A stretch of DNA of 64,000 nucleotides from Comamonadaceae bacterium OS-4 (GCA_027924025.1 AP026970.1:1014501-1078500), one strand, 5' to 3'; counted from the first letter of the stretch, positions 18,088 through 27,777 are shown. The notes: a model not told the origin generated them from the letters alone. Translations and numbers: made by a program.

Positions 18088-18696
18088 ATGCGCAAGATCG
18101 ACAGCAACAGCGAACTCATGACCACCCGCGAGGTGGGCGAAGTGCTGGGCGTGGCGGTGCGCACGGTGCAGCTGTGGGTGGAGTCGGGCGTATTGCCGGC
18201 ATGGCGCACAGCCGGTGGGCACCGGCGCATTGCCCGCAGTGCGGTCGAGCGCCTGACCCGTGAGCGCTCGGACATGCTGGTTCCAGTGGTGCATGGCCAG
18301 CCTGCTGCCGGCGACCGCCCTTTGCGGCTGTTGGTGGTGGAAGACGATGCCGACCTGCGACAGCTCTTCTCCATGGTGGTGGAGGGCTGGTCCTTCCCGG
18401 TGGAGCTCAGTACCGCGAGTGACGGATTCCAGGGCCTGGTTCGCATCGGGCAGTGGATGCCAGACATGGTGGTCACCGACCTCAATATGCCGGGTATGAA
18501 TGGTTTTGAAATGGTGCGCTCCCTGCGCGCCGGCGGCGTCAGCTTCGCCGGGCTCCAGGTGGTGGCGGTCACGGCCTTGAGCCCGGGTGACGTGGCGGAC
18601 CGCGGTGGCCTGCCCGAAGGCACCGCGCTGTTCCAAAAACCGGTCGATTTTGCGGCGATCGAGCGGCTCGCCCGCAACCGGCAGCTTTCCCTCTAA
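18088..18696 (+). CDS. HTH-receiver regulator 2 (excisionase/MerR-type HTH fused to REC)
   Basis: 202 aa, paralogue of the protein at 16292. HTH segment MTTREVGEVLGVAVRTVQLWVESGVLPAWRTAGGHRRIARSAVERL, then a receiver with VEDDA, phospho-acceptor D131 (VVTDLNMPGMNGFEM) and K in FQKPVD. ATG 18088 lies 5 bp after the kinase stop; ATG 18118, right at the HTH, is also possible. Kinase and regulator are therefore translationally close and probably a cognate pair. Confidence 0.85.
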   Translation: MRKIDSNSELMTTREVGEVLGVAVRTVQLWVESGVLPAWRTAGGHRRIARSAVERLTRERSDMLVPVVHGQPAAGDRPLRLLVVEDDADLRQLFSMVVEGWSFPVELSTASDGFQGLVRIGQWMPDMVVTDLNMPGMNGFEMVRSLRAGGVSFAGLQVVAVTALSPGDVADRGGLPEGTALFQKPVDFAAIERLARNRQLSL

Positions 18697-18782
18697 GCCC
18701 TTTCAGGGCATCCGCCCGAGGCCTTTCGGGGGCTATCTGCTGGCGCACTTGCCGAGGCATGTGCCGCCAATTACCCCGGGGT

Positions 18783-21338
18783 TTACAGGTCCACAGCCAA
18801 AGGTATCCAAAGGCTCGCCGTTGTTCCGTGTCCCAACGCGCTTTGCAACACGGCGCGGCCTTTGTGCAGCTCGGCGATTTCTTTGACCAAGCTGAGTCCC
18901 AGCCCGGTGCCCGGAATGTTGCCCGAGGCATCGGCGCGGTAGAAGCGCTCAAAAGCCCGCTCCAACTGGTCCGGGCTCATACCGATGCCCTGGTCCCGCA
19001 CGTTGATGACAGCGTACTCCACACCCTGTGCCACTTCGGTGCGCACGTCGAGGGTGACGTCGCCGCCTTGTGGTGAGTATTTGAATGCGTTGGCCAACAG
19101 ATTGGTCAGGGCCTGCTGCATCTTTTCCGGGTCCATCAACACCTTCAGCTCCGGCAGGGGCGCTAGCAAGACAGGTCGGTCCGTGTCTTTGAGCATCAGC
19201 CCCTGAATGCAGCCTTGCACCATATCGGCCAGCGGATGGGGCGTGATTTGCATGTCCAAGCCGCCACGCGACTCGATACGGGCCAGGTCCAGCAGCTCGT
19301 TGAGCATTTTTACCAGCAGACCCGATTGCTTGTGGATGGTGCGCAGCATGTCGCTCTGGCGCTCTTCGTTGAACTTGCGCCGTGTCAGCAACTCGGAGAA
19401 GCCAAAAATACTGACCATCGGTGTCCGCAACTCGTGCGCAGCAGCGGTCAAGAACTCGCTCTTCATCCGGTCCACCTCGTCTTCATGGGTGACATCGCGG
19501 AAGTAGAGAATCGTTTCGCGGCGCCCGGCCTCGTTGCGGCGGGAGCGGGCTTGCACCACGCGCCGCTGGGGGCGTGCGAGCTGGAGTTTTTCTTCCCACG
19601 ATGCATCCGGCTGGTCGCCCCGCATGGCGGGCAAAGGCTTGTTTTCGTCACACAAGGCCAGCAGTTGATGCTCGAACTGCGAGAGGCTTACTGGTGCAGA
19701 GCCATGCTTGCCCAAGCCGGTCATGCGCTCGAACGCCGGATTGGCAAACACCAGCTGATCTTGTGCGTCAAACATCACAAAACCATCCGGGCTCAGGCTG
19801 AAGATCGCATCCAGTTGGGCGCGTCGTTCGGCCATGGCCTCCTCGGCCCGCACACGGGCTGTGATATCCGACACGATGCCGACAAAGTGCGTCAAGGTGC
19901 CTTTGTCCGACATCACCGGCGACAAGGACACTTCAGCAATCTGGATCTCGCCGTTTTCGAGTTCGCGGTGGATGGTGACATTCGCGTTGCGGTGTTCGCG
20001 CACTGCCTCGGTGAGCTCCCGCACGCCTGGATCGTCGGCATTCTTGCCACGCAGCAGTGCCAGGCTCTCACCCAGAATGTCCCAGCGTGGCAAGTTCACG
20101 AATTTCTGGAACGCATTGTTGATGTACACAATGGGCTGGTGCTCCATCTTGCCGTTGGTGATGAAGACAGCGTTGTGGCTACTGGCCAGTGCGCGTTCAT
20201 ACAGCTCGGAGGTCTCTTGCGCTGCGCGCTCGTCGGTCAGGTCGCGCACGATGCAGGCATAGCGCAGGGTCTTGTCGTTTTTGACTTCGCCCAGGCAAAT
20301 TTCTACTGGGAAGGGCGTGCCGTCCGCCCGGGTGCCCATGAAGTCATGGCGGGTCACGCGGCTGATACTCAGCACATGCTCCATGCCCTGGCCGAACATC
20401 TCGTGCAGCGCATCCGCATTCAGGCCGGGAACACAACACTCGATAGAACTACCCAGAATTTCTTCCTCCGAGCGGCCAAAAATACTGGTTGCTGCCGGGT
20501 TGGTGGTGGTGACTCTTCCGTATTCGTCCAGCCCGATGATGGCCTCGGCTGCGGTGTTCACAATCGCCTGCACCCGGTTGACCTGCGCCGCCATACCGCG
20601 GCTGGCCTGGTTGATGGCGGATTGCAGTTGGCTGACCTCTACGCTGGAGCGGTCGAGTGCGATTTCTTCCCCCATGCGCAGCGGAATTTGGGCCGCAAAC
20701 TCGGTGAGCTCGCGCACCGGTGCCAGTGCCCGGGCAATGATCACCCGCAGGCACAGCATCACCAAACCCATCAAGCCCAGAGCCACCCACACCGACTGCA
20801 GCCACAGGCGTTGTAGTTCCTGGGTGCGCTCGTGCAAGCTGTAGTCCACTCGCACCCACACGTTGTTGAAGGTGTTGTCTTTATCGACCTGCTGCCAGGC
20901 GGTGTAGTAGTCGCCTGCGGGGCCGCTCGCGGGCAGCTCTTGGGTGAGTTGCGAGCCGGTTAACGGTTTGCCGGTGTTGACATGCACGCCGTCGGGCGAG
21001 CGGGTGGCTTCCAGTAGGTTGACGCCGTCAGGGCGGTACACGCTGATGCGCTCGATGCCGGGTAGCTGAATCGCATCAATGGCGTTGGCTTGCAAGTTTT
21101 GCTGCCGGTCCGTCACCAGTGCTGCGGAGCTGCTGCTTGCTACCATGCGGGCCACCGAGGTCGCGTGGGTGTGGGCAAGTCGCAGTGTTTCAGCGCTGAT
21201 GCGTTGGTAGGCATACACGCCATACAGTGCGGACAGGATCAGCATAACGGCGAGTGTTCCACCCATGATCAGGCTGCTGATCCGGTAGGGCGGGGCCCAC
21301 CGGCGGCTGATGAACGAGAGGCCTTGCAGGGATTGCAT
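18783..21338 (-). CDS. Membrane sensor histidine kinase with three PAS domains
   Basis: 851 aa. TM1 at about 24-45, a periplasmic region (about 46-175, reminiscent of CHASE8 sensors: VARMVASSSSAALVTDRQQNLQANAIDAI), TM2 at about 183-205, a HAMP-like stretch, then three PAS domains (about 260-380, 385-505, 515-620) and HisKA with H635 (TAAAHELRTPMVSIFGF) plus HATPase (LTNLLANAFKYSPQGGD, VRDQGIGM, GTGLGLSLVKEI). It is the last gene of a three-gene reverse operon whose first gene encodes a degenerate kinase, and it ends convergently with HTH-receiver 2. Confidence 0.92.
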   Translation of the reverse strand: MQSLQGLSFISRRWAPPYRISSLIMGGTLAVMLILSALYGVYAYQRISAETLRLAHTHATSVARMVASSSSAALVTDRQQNLQANAIDAIQLPGIERISVYRPDGVNLLEATRSPDGVHVNTGKPLTGSQLTQELPASGPAGDYYTAWQQVDKDNTFNNVWVRVDYSLHERTQELQRLWLQSVWVALGLMGLVMLCLRVIIARALAPVRELTEFAAQIPLRMGEEIALDRSSVEVSQLQSAINQASRGMAAQVNRVQAIVNTAAEAIIGLDEYGRVTTTNPAATSIFGRSEEEILGSSIECCVPGLNADALHEMFGQGMEHVLSISRVTRHDFMGTRADGTPFPVEICLGEVKNDKTLRYACIVRDLTDERAAQETSELYERALASSHNAVFITNGKMEHQPIVYINNAFQKFVNLPRWDILGESLALLRGKNADDPGVRELTEAVREHRNANVTIHRELENGEIQIAEVSLSPVMSDKGTLTHFVGIVSDITARVRAEEAMAERRAQLDAIFSLSPDGFVMFDAQDQLVFANPAFERMTGLGKHGSAPVSLSQFEHQLLALCDENKPLPAMRGDQPDASWEEKLQLARPQRRVVQARSRRNEAGRRETILYFRDVTHEDEVDRMKSEFLTAAAHELRTPMVSIFGFSELLTRRKFNEERQSDMLRTIHKQSGLLVKMLNELLDLARIESRGGLDMQITPHPLADMVQGCIQGLMLKDTDRPVLLAPLPELKVLMDPEKMQQALTNLLANAFKYSPQGGDVTLDVRTEVAQGVEYAVINVRDQGIGMSPDQLERAFERFYRADASGNIPGTGLGLSLVKEIAELHKGRAVLQSALGHGTTASLWIPLAVDL

Positions 21339-21356
21339 AGCAGCAGCGGGTGTGGT

Positions 21357-21728
21357 TCAGGGGACCAAACGGTCGACGGTGTCCAGTAGCTCGATCGGGC
21401 TGAAGGGCTTGACCAGATAGGCGTCGCAACCGGCTTCATGGCCACGCTCCACATCGGCTTTTTGGCCTCTGGCGGTCAGCAAGATCACCTTGGTCATGGA
21501 GCCCAGCATCGGGTCTGCCTTGACCTTCTCGCAGACCTGGTAGCCGTCCAGCGAGCCCGGCATCATCACGTCGAGCAAGATGAGCTGGGGGCGCAACTTT
21601 TGGGCGACGAGCCAGGCGTCTTCCCCGTTGTCGGCCTCGTGGAGGTCAAAGTCTTCACATTCCATGGTCATCATGATCAGCTTGCGGATGTCCGGCTGGT
21701 CGTCGACGATGAGTGCTTTGCGTTTCAT
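21357..21728 (-). CDS. Single-domain response regulator
   Basis: 123 aa receiver: D9/D10, phospho-acceptor D53 (LILLDVMMPGSLDGYQV), switch Thr (ILLTARG) and K in YLVKPF. Its start overlaps the stop of the upstream degenerate kinase by 4 nt (ATGA), and its stop lies 18 bp before the multi-PAS kinase start. No output domain, so it relays phosphate or acts by protein contact. Confidence 0.92.
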   Translation of the reverse strand: MKRKALIVDDQPDIRKLIMMTMECEDFDLHEADNGEDAWLVAQKLRPQLILLDVMMPGSLDGYQVCEKVKADPMLGSMTKVILLTARGQKADVERGHEAGCDAYLVKPFSPIELLDTVDRLVP

Positions 21729-22837
21729 GATGCGTCTTCCTTCTTGCGACGTTGCATTAACTGGGCCAGATCCGCGGCGTAGCGCTGGGCCTGTTCCATA
21801 TCCAAATTGGCTTGGCCGCGCTGTGGCGCGCCAGTGGGAAATTCAATCATCACGCGGGTGTCTTCACCGTCCACGATGGACATCCGCATGTTGCCGCCAT
21901 GCAAACCGATGATGCGGTTCACCAGGGGCAAGCCCAGGCGACCGTTCGCTTGGTTTGGGCTGCGTGCAGCGAACAAATCGCGCGTTTCAATGCCCTTGTC
22001 TTCCGGGGCCACGGCCCCTTGGTTCCGCACACTGACCAGGATGTGTTCGCCGGTCAGCGTGTAACTGATTTGCACCGCACAGTCCACGCCGCCTTTGACT
22101 TCGCGGCGTGAGTGCGTGAGTGCATTGTCAAAACACTCCGCCAAAGCGCGCTTGATCAGGCGGGCATTCCCGTAAATGGGGGGGAGCGTGTTGTTGGGCG
22201 GTCGTACTTCGAACCGGACTTTAGATTGCACGGCTTTCGGGCGGAGGTCTTCCAGGGTTTGGGTGACGAGGACCCCTAAATCCATGCGATCGTCCATTTG
22301 CATCGCCTCTTCGCCAAAGACCGCCAGCAAGTCCGCCAGCCGGCGCAGCCGCTCTTTGAGCTCGTCGGCTGCCATTTCGATGCGGTTGCCAGCTTCGCTC
22401 TCAGGCAGTGAGCTCAACATGCTGGTCAGCTTGCGCATGGGCGGGCCGACTTCGTCTTGCAACAGTTCAATGATCTGTTCGAGGCCCATGCGGCTCTGGA
22501 TGCCAGGGCCGGCCGTCGTCGACTCCTTTTCTTCAGGCAAGGCGACAAACGCAATGTCCAGGCCAGAAGGCCCCGCCATGAACATGCCTTTGAGCTTCTT
22601 ACCGTCTGCGACCCCCACCTCTGCAGGGTAGGGCAGCTTGACCTTGCCCAAGGCGATGGCTTGCGCCAGGTTCTTGATCACGATCCGGCCACTCATGGCC
22701 TCAACCGGTTTGTCCGGGTGGAGGCGCGCAGCGCGGTTGGCGTAGGTCGCAACTCCGTTGACACCGAAGGTGATCAACGCAGTGGGCATTGCGTCGAAGA
22801 GCGCATGAACCGAAGGTTGATGGAAGTTGGTTGCCAT
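21725..22837 (-). CDS. Degenerate PAS-histidine kinase lacking the phospho-acceptor His
   Basis: 370 aa, soluble. N-terminal PAS-like segment (about 8-100), then a helical dimerisation region in which the H-box is LLQDEVGPPMRKL: Asp128 replaces the usual histidine of HELRTP. The ATPase domain keeps an N-box Asn (LAECFDNALTHSRRE) and a partial G2 (GRLGLPLVNRIIGLHGG), but the G1 box (VRNQGAVAPEDKG) is poor. It probably cannot autophosphorylate and may act as an allosteric partner, phosphatase or sensor for the two downstream gene products. Confidence 0.82.
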   Translation of the reverse strand: MATNFHQPSVHALFDAMPTALITFGVNGVATYANRAARLHPDKPVEAMSGRIVIKNLAQAIALGKVKLPYPAEVGVADGKKLKGMFMAGPSGLDIAFVALPEEKESTTAGPGIQSRMGLEQIIELLQDEVGPPMRKLTSMLSSLPESEAGNRIEMAADELKERLRRLADLLAVFGEEAMQMDDRMDLGVLVTQTLEDLRPKAVQSKVRFEVRPPNNTLPPIYGNARLIKRALAECFDNALTHSRREVKGGVDCAVQISYTLTGEHILVSVRNQGAVAPEDKGIETRDLFAARSPNQANGRLGLPLVNRIIGLHGGNMRMSIVDGEDTRVMIEFPTGAPQRGQANLDMEQAQRYAADLAQLMQRRKKEDAS

Positions 22838-23203
22838 GGTGTGGTTTCCGAAAAAGCGTCTTGTTTTTTGTCAATGTATCAAATTTATCAAAAAAAGCAA
22901 GAAAAACATTCATTGTTACTTTTTTGATGATCGGATGCACCGAGTCTCATGTGTTGATTTTGACTGAATTGAATATTTACAACAAATAAAAGATATTTGG
23001 CGTATTATTGGGGTGATGTGATTTCAAGGAGTGATCTCATGCGTGGTGTGATGCCCTGTGATGTGGAGTTTTCAGCGGAGTCGGCTGCAGGTCAAATGAT
23101 TTCGTCCATCATGGTTGGCGCTGCACCAACACGCAAGCTCGCAACAACAGGCGGTGCGTCGGGCGGCGACTTGCAGGATCACGGGCTCTTTTAGAGAAAT
23201 CGT
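22838..23203. promoter_or_regulatory. 366-bp AT-rich divergent intergenic region
   Basis: Lies between the reverse kinase operon and the forward hybrid kinase gene. The first half is strongly AT-rich with runs such as CAAATTTATCAAAAAAAG (from about 22874), similar in composition to the promoters at 3616 and 16142. A 65-codon open frame at 22997-23194 has no convincing coding character. Probably divergent promoters; no specific -35/-10 is claimed. Confidence 0.4.
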
Positions 23204-25498
23204 ATGTTTCACCTGACCCCCACACGGTTACGACGCTTGCTGCTCTGGCTGGCGACCGTGGTGTGCGTGTCGATCGTGGGGGTGCTCATGCAGCAGGCCT
23301 ATGCCGAGTTGCGTGAGGCGCAGCGCAGGCAGGTCGCATTCAGCGAGTCCTCCTCTCATTCCGCCTATCAGCTGGAGCGGGAATACCTCCAACTCTTGCA
23401 ACAACTCGACGCCAGCATTCACAGCGGCAAGGCCTTGGATCCTGCACAGTTGAAACGTGCGTTGAGCAGTTTGCGCGATCAGCACCAAGGGGTGACTACC
23501 GCTGCAGTGGCTGCGAACTTGCGTCAGACCGATGAGTTCAAGCGCGTGGACTCCCTGTTGGTGTCGCTGCTCCCGCGACTCGAGGCCACATTCGCGCCAG
23601 CGGCCGCTTCGACTGTGGATTGGCCTGCCCTGTGGTTGGAGCTGCAAGAGATGGCTCCGGCCATGAGTGCCATGACCTTGCGGGCTTCGGCCCTGATCAC
23701 CGAAGAGCAGCTGGGCTTGCTGACTCACCAGGTCGAAGACGCGTTTGCCAAGCTGGGCTGGATGGGCGCTTTGATGGTGCTGCTCCTGGCCTCATCCTTC
23801 GCGATCGGTGCACGCCAAACACAGGTGGAGCGCGAGCGCCTGCGGCAGGCGCTCGAGCATGAGCGCATGCTGGAGGCCCACGCCAAGGCTGATGCGGCCA
23901 ATGCCGGGAAAACCCAGTTCTTGGCAAACATGAGCCACGAATTGCGCACGCCTTTGAACGGCATGCTGGGAATGTTGAGTCTGCTCGAAGCCACACCGGT
24001 GAACGCTCAGCAGGACGACTACATCCAAACTGCTAATCGCTCCGCCAAGCATTTGCTGAGCCTGCTCAACGACATTCTGGATGCCTCGGCCTTGGAGGCC
24101 GGCAAGATGACGCTCAAACCCGAGAGCACCTTTCTTCCAGCGTTGGTGACGGATGTCCACGCACTCATGCGCCCGGTCGCGCTCGAGAAGCGATTGGTAC
24201 TCAATGTCCGCCAGGACCCGGCATTGCCCCGCTGGGTGATGGCGGACGGTACCCGGGTCAAGCAAATCATGCTCAACCTGGTGTCGAATGCGCTCAAGTT
24301 CAGTGAGCAAGGCACGGTGTTGCTCGAGGTGTGGCCCCTGGAGTCTGAGCCGGGTGCGCCGGATTCCGCGGCTCGGATCGGAATCCGGGTGACGGACGAG
24401 GGCCTGGGCATGTCAGCCGCCGTTTTGGCGAAGCTGTTTCAGCGCTTTGAGCAAGGCGACGCCAGCAGCGTGCGGCGGCATGGCGGGAGCGGACTGGGGC
24501 TCGAGATTTCCCGCAACCTCGCGCGTCGCATGGACGGCGATATTGAGGCCAGCAGCGTTGAAGGCAAAGGCAGTGTCTTCACCGCAACCCTGCGCTTGCC
24601 CCTGAGCACCCCACCTACTGAGCAGACCTCAGACGCCATGGTGGCGCGGCGCGAAGCGGGCAGCCCCGGCTTGAGTCTGGTGGTCGCGGAAGACAACGCC
24701 ATCAACCGCAAATATATGGAGGCCTTGCTGCGCAATATGGGCCACACCGTCCGGTTCGCAGAGCACGGCGGCCTGGCGATTCAAGAAGTGCAAAAAGAGT
24801 TGCCGGACCTGGTGTTGATGGATCTCCACATGCCCGAGGTCGATGGCTTGCAGGCCACCGAGGCGATCCGCCGCTTGCCGGCACCGTATGGCGGTCTGCC
24901 CATCATTGCGCTGACGGCGGATGTATTTGAAGAGTCTAAAGACCGGGTGCACGCAGCCGGTATGGATGGTTTTTTATCGAAGCCCGTCAATGTGCATGAG
25001 CTGGAAAAGATGCTGGTGCGCAAGTTTGGTTTGCGTGGTGCCTCACAAGCGGCACCCGCTGCGCCAGCGCCTGCCAAGGTGGCTGCCCCGACGCCCGAAG
25101 CACCCCCGGCCCGGCAGCCGCGTCGCCGCTTCCGCCCCGGCGATGTCGCCGAGCACTTGAACATGGCCATGATCGGGGACCTGTGTGTCGGCGTGACGCT
25201 GCAGGGCTACCAGTCTTTGTTAGATGGTGCGATGCGCACAGACGCCCACTGCTACGCCGAGGTCTTGGCCGCCCTGGAGGCCGGGGAGACCGACAAACTG
25301 CTGGAGCTGGGCCACTCGTTCAAAGGGGTGGCGGCGAGCTTGGGTCTGGCCGCCTTGTCGCGCATGGCGCTCACGATTGAAAAACAAGGCCACAGCTTTT
25401 CTGCCGATGAATGCCATCGGCAGGCCGAGAGCCTGCGTGAATGCTGGAACACCACCTATGCGATTTGTGCCCGCATGGGGCTGATTGTTTCGTCCTGA
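23204..25498 (+). CDS. Hybrid sensor histidine kinase with receiver and Hpt domains (BarA/TorS-like)
   Basis: 764 aa: TM1 about 11-31, periplasmic helical sensor about 32-185, TM2 about 188-206, HisKA with H245 (ANMSHELRTPLNGML), HATPase (MLNLVSNALKFSEQGT, VTDEGLGM, GSGLGLEISRNL), receiver with D540 (LVLMDLHMPEVDG), an Ala/Pro linker and a C-terminal Hpt with H704 (LGHSFKGVAASLG). A complete His-Asp-His relay in one chain. It is paralogous to the hybrid kinase at 48961-50898, which has no Hpt. AGAGAAA precedes the ATG. Confidence 0.94.
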   Translation: MFHLTPTRLRRLLLWLATVVCVSIVGVLMQQAYAELREAQRRQVAFSESSSHSAYQLEREYLQLLQQLDASIHSGKALDPAQLKRALSSLRDQHQGVTTAAVAANLRQTDEFKRVDSLLVSLLPRLEATFAPAAASTVDWPALWLELQEMAPAMSAMTLRASALITEEQLGLLTHQVEDAFAKLGWMGALMVLLLASSFAIGARQTQVERERLRQALEHERMLEAHAKADAANAGKTQFLANMSHELRTPLNGMLGMLSLLEATPVNAQQDDYIQTANRSAKHLLSLLNDILDASALEAGKMTLKPESTFLPALVTDVHALMRPVALEKRLVLNVRQDPALPRWVMADGTRVKQIMLNLVSNALKFSEQGTVLLEVWPLESEPGAPDSAARIGIRVTDEGLGMSAAVLAKLFQRFEQGDASSVRRHGGSGLGLEISRNLARRMDGDIEASSVEGKGSVFTATLRLPLSTPPTEQTSDAMVARREAGSPGLSLVVAEDNAINRKYMEALLRNMGHTVRFAEHGGLAIQEVQKELPDLVLMDLHMPEVDGLQATEAIRRLPAPYGGLPIIALTADVFEESKDRVHAAGMDGFLSKPVNVHELEKMLVRKFGLRGASQAAPAAPAPAKVAAPTPEAPPARQPRRRFRPGDVAEHLNMAMIGDLCVGVTLQGYQSLLDGAMRTDAHCYAEVLAALEAGETDKLLELGHSFKGVAASLGLAALSRMALTIEKQGHSFSADECHRQAESLRECWNTTYAICARMGLIVSS

Positions 25499-25511
25499 AA
25501 GTGCGGTCCCG

Positions 25512-26702
25512 GTGAGTGCAGTTCTTTCAGGCGCGCGCGCCCCTACGATTCTGGTGGTGGATGACAGCCTGGCCGTGCGCCAGCTCACCGTCAGTGTGCT
25601 CCGTCGCCAAGGCTATGACGTGTTGGAGGCCGGAGACGGCCGCGAGGGGCTGGATACCGCCTTGCGCGAGCAGCCCGATGTGATCTTGTGCGATATCCAC
25701 ATGCCGATCCTGGATGGATGGGACGTGGTGCGCGAGGCACGCTCCAGTGAGTCGCTGGGTACCACCCCGATTTTGATGCTCACCTCGGACAACGACCGTG
25801 TCAGCGTGCGCCGAGCCATGGCCGCTGGTGCCGATGACTACCTGACCAAGCCGTGGACGCAAAACGAACTGATTTCTGCCGTTGTCTCGCTGCTCGAAAA
25901 AGCCAGTCGCCACAGAGCCGATGCAGAGCGGGCCCAAGAGCAGTTGCGCTCTGCCGTGTTGGCCACTATTCCCCACGAGCTGCGCACTCCCATGGTCAGC
26001 ATCCTGGGGTCGACGGAGCTGTTGCTCACGCGGCGTGAGCGCTACACGCCGGAGCGGGTGCAGGGCATGTTGGAGGATGTGCACCGCAGTGCCTTGGCAT
26101 TGGGGCGAACCATCAGCCGGATGATGGACTGGGCGGAGCTCAGTGCCGCGCAGGTCCACCGCGAAACCCGCTCCATGGCCTACCGGCTGGAGGTGGCGCA
26201 GGCCATGGCTGAGGTGTTGGGCAGCACCGCTTTTGCGAAAGAGGTGCAGGCGGTCCTGAAAGTGCCACCGGAGACGGTGTCAGGCGTGTTTGCCGGCCAT
26301 CCGGTGCAGGTACGTGTGGAGTCCTGCCATTTGCAGTGCTGGAGCCCGGACTTCCACAAAATCATGACCGAGTTACTGGTTAATGCCCTGCGCTTCTCCA
26401 AGCCGGGCCGGCCGGTGGGCGTGACCGGCAAGGCCTTGTTGCACGGCAGGTATCAGCTCGAAATCGCCAATCTCGGCGTGGCCATGCCGGAAAAGTTCAT
26501 TTCTCAAATCGGTGCCCTGTCTCAGGCAGACCGCGAGGTGCATGAGCAGCAAGGCATGGGGCTGGGCTTAGCTATCGGCCAGCTCGCAGCGCGGCGCAAT
26601 GGCGCAACGCTGCATGTCACCCGCTTTGACGGCTTGCCCACGGTGGTGCGCCTGACCTTCCTGCAGCACAGCGCCGAGCCCGAGCAAAGCGCCCTGCTGT
26701 AG
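25512..26702 (+). CDS. Receiver-histidine kinase fusion
   Basis: 396 aa, soluble. Receiver first (ILVVDDS, phospho-acceptor Asp in VILCDIHMPILDGWDVV, T in LMLTSDN, K in YLTKPW), then HisKA with H155 (IPHELRTPMVSILGSTELL) and an ATPase domain with N box (MTELLVNALRFSKPG) but weak G1 and a G2 of GMGLGLAIGQL. A phospho-input kinase: likely switched by the Hpt of the hybrid kinase just upstream. The start is uncertain: GTG 25512 lies 13 bp after the upstream stop, while TTG 25485 would overlap it. Confidence 0.85.
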   Translation: MSAVLSGARAPTILVVDDSLAVRQLTVSVLRRQGYDVLEAGDGREGLDTALREQPDVILCDIHMPILDGWDVVREARSSESLGTTPILMLTSDNDRVSVRRAMAAGADDYLTKPWTQNELISAVVSLLEKASRHRADAERAQEQLRSAVLATIPHELRTPMVSILGSTELLLTRRERYTPERVQGMLEDVHRSALALGRTISRMMDWAELSAAQVHRETRSMAYRLEVAQAMAEVLGSTAFAKEVQAVLKVPPETVSGVFAGHPVQVRVESCHLQCWSPDFHKIMTELLVNALRFSKPGRPVGVTGKALLHGRYQLEIANLGVAMPEKFISQIGALSQADREVHEQQGMGLGLAIGQLAARRNGATLHVTRFDGLPTVVRLTFLQHSAEPEQSALL

Positions 26703-26731
26703 CAGGGCTGCCGGCCCGGGGGTCAGCCCTG
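26703..26731. terminator. Hairpin between convergent receiver-kinase and fbp genes
   Basis: Inverted repeat CAGGGCTG (26703-26710) and CAGCCCTG (26724-26731), 8-bp stem with a GC-rich loop, overlapping the fbp stop codon. There is no T-tract, so termination is only suggested. Confidence 0.35.
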
Positions 26732-27754
26732 GTGCTCTGCGTGGTAACGCATCACGCGTTCCACTTCGTTTTTCGAGCCCAGCACCACGCTCACGCGCTG
26801 GTGCAGTTGGGTGGGCTGGATGTCCAGAATGCGCTCGGTGCCGGTGGAGGCCGCGCCGCCGGCCTGTTCGATCAACCAGCCCATGGGGTTGGCTTCGTAC
26901 ATCAGGCGCAACTTGCCCGGTTTACCGGGTTCGCGCTTGTCCCACGGGTACATGAAGATGCCGCCACGGGTCAAAATGCGATGCACATCGGCCACCATGC
27001 TGGCAATCCAGCGCATGTTGAAGTCTTTGCCGCGCGGGCCGTCTTTGCCCTCCAGGCATTCGTCGATGTAGCGCTTCACCGGCGCCGCCCAGTGGCGCAT
27101 GTTGCTCATGTTGACGGCGAACTCCTGGGTGTCTTCCGGCACCCGCACGTTTTCTTGTGTCAGCACAAACGAGCCTTGCTCGCGGTCCAGGGTGAACATG
27201 GCCACACCATCGCCCACCGTCAGCACCAGCGTGGTCTGGGGGCCGTAAATGCAGTAGCCCGCAGCGACTTGGCGGTGACCGGCTTGCAGGAAGTCCTGCT
27301 CGCTCACGGTAGGGCCTTCGGGGTCCTTGACCAGCACACTGAAAATGGTGCCGATGCTGACGTTCACATCGATGTTGCTCGAGCCATCCAGGGGGTCGAA
27401 CATCAACAGGTATTCGCCTTGCGGGTAGCGGTTGGGCACGGTGTAAATGCCTTCCATTTCCTCGCTGGCCATCGCTGCTAGGTGGCCGCCCCATTCGTTG
27501 GCTTCGATCAGCACTTCGTTGGCGATGATGTCGAGCTTCTTCTGGATTTCGCCCTGCACGTTTTCGCTTTCGGCCGCGCCCAGCACACCACCCAGGGCGC
27601 CTTTGGTCACCGCCAGGCTGATGCTCTTGCAAGCGCGCGCCACCACCTCCAGCAGCAAGCGCAGCTGGGGCGGAATCGTGCCTTGGCCGCCGGCGTCCTG
27701 GCTGCCGCGCTGTTTCTCGATGAGGTAGCGCGTGAGCGAAATGCGTTGTGTCAT
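26723..27754 (-). CDS. fbp: Fructose-1,6-bisphosphatase, class I
   Basis: 343 aa, normal class I length. Hydrolyses fructose 1,6-bisphosphate to fructose 6-phosphate in gluconeogenesis, or in the Calvin cycle where present. Metal-binding motif [13 protein letters not shown], plus GTIFSV, and the substrate-binding [28 protein letters not shown] segment. Encoded downstream of pepN with a 23-bp gap, probably in the same transcript. Confidence 0.97.
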   Translation of the reverse strand: MTQRISLTRYLIEKQRGSQDAGGQGTIPPQLRLLLEVVARACKSISLAVTKGALGGVLGAAESENVQGEIQKKLDIIANEVLIEANEWGGHLAAMASEEMEGIYTVPNRYPQGEYLLMFDPLDGSSNIDVNVSIGTIFSVLVKDPEGPTVSEQDFLQAGHRQVAAGYCIYGPQTTLVLTVGDGVAMFTLDREQGSFVLTQENVRVPEDTQEFAVNMSNMRHWAAPVKRYIDECLEGKDGPRGKDFNMRWIASMVADVHRILTRGGIFMYPWDKREPGKPGKLRLMYEANPMGWLIEQAGGAASTGTERILDIQPTQLHQRVSVVLGSKNEVERVMRYHAEHQG

Positions 27755-27777
27755 GTGAAGTCCCTAAGTTTAAAAAA

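Noticed and set aside
19215-20816. 533-codon plus-strand open frame
   Set aside because: Antisense to the multi-PAS kinase, which has clear domains over the whole stretch.
22997-23194. 65-codon open frame before the hybrid kinase
   Set aside because: No family resemblance; the start lacks a clear binding site and the sequence is within a promoter region.
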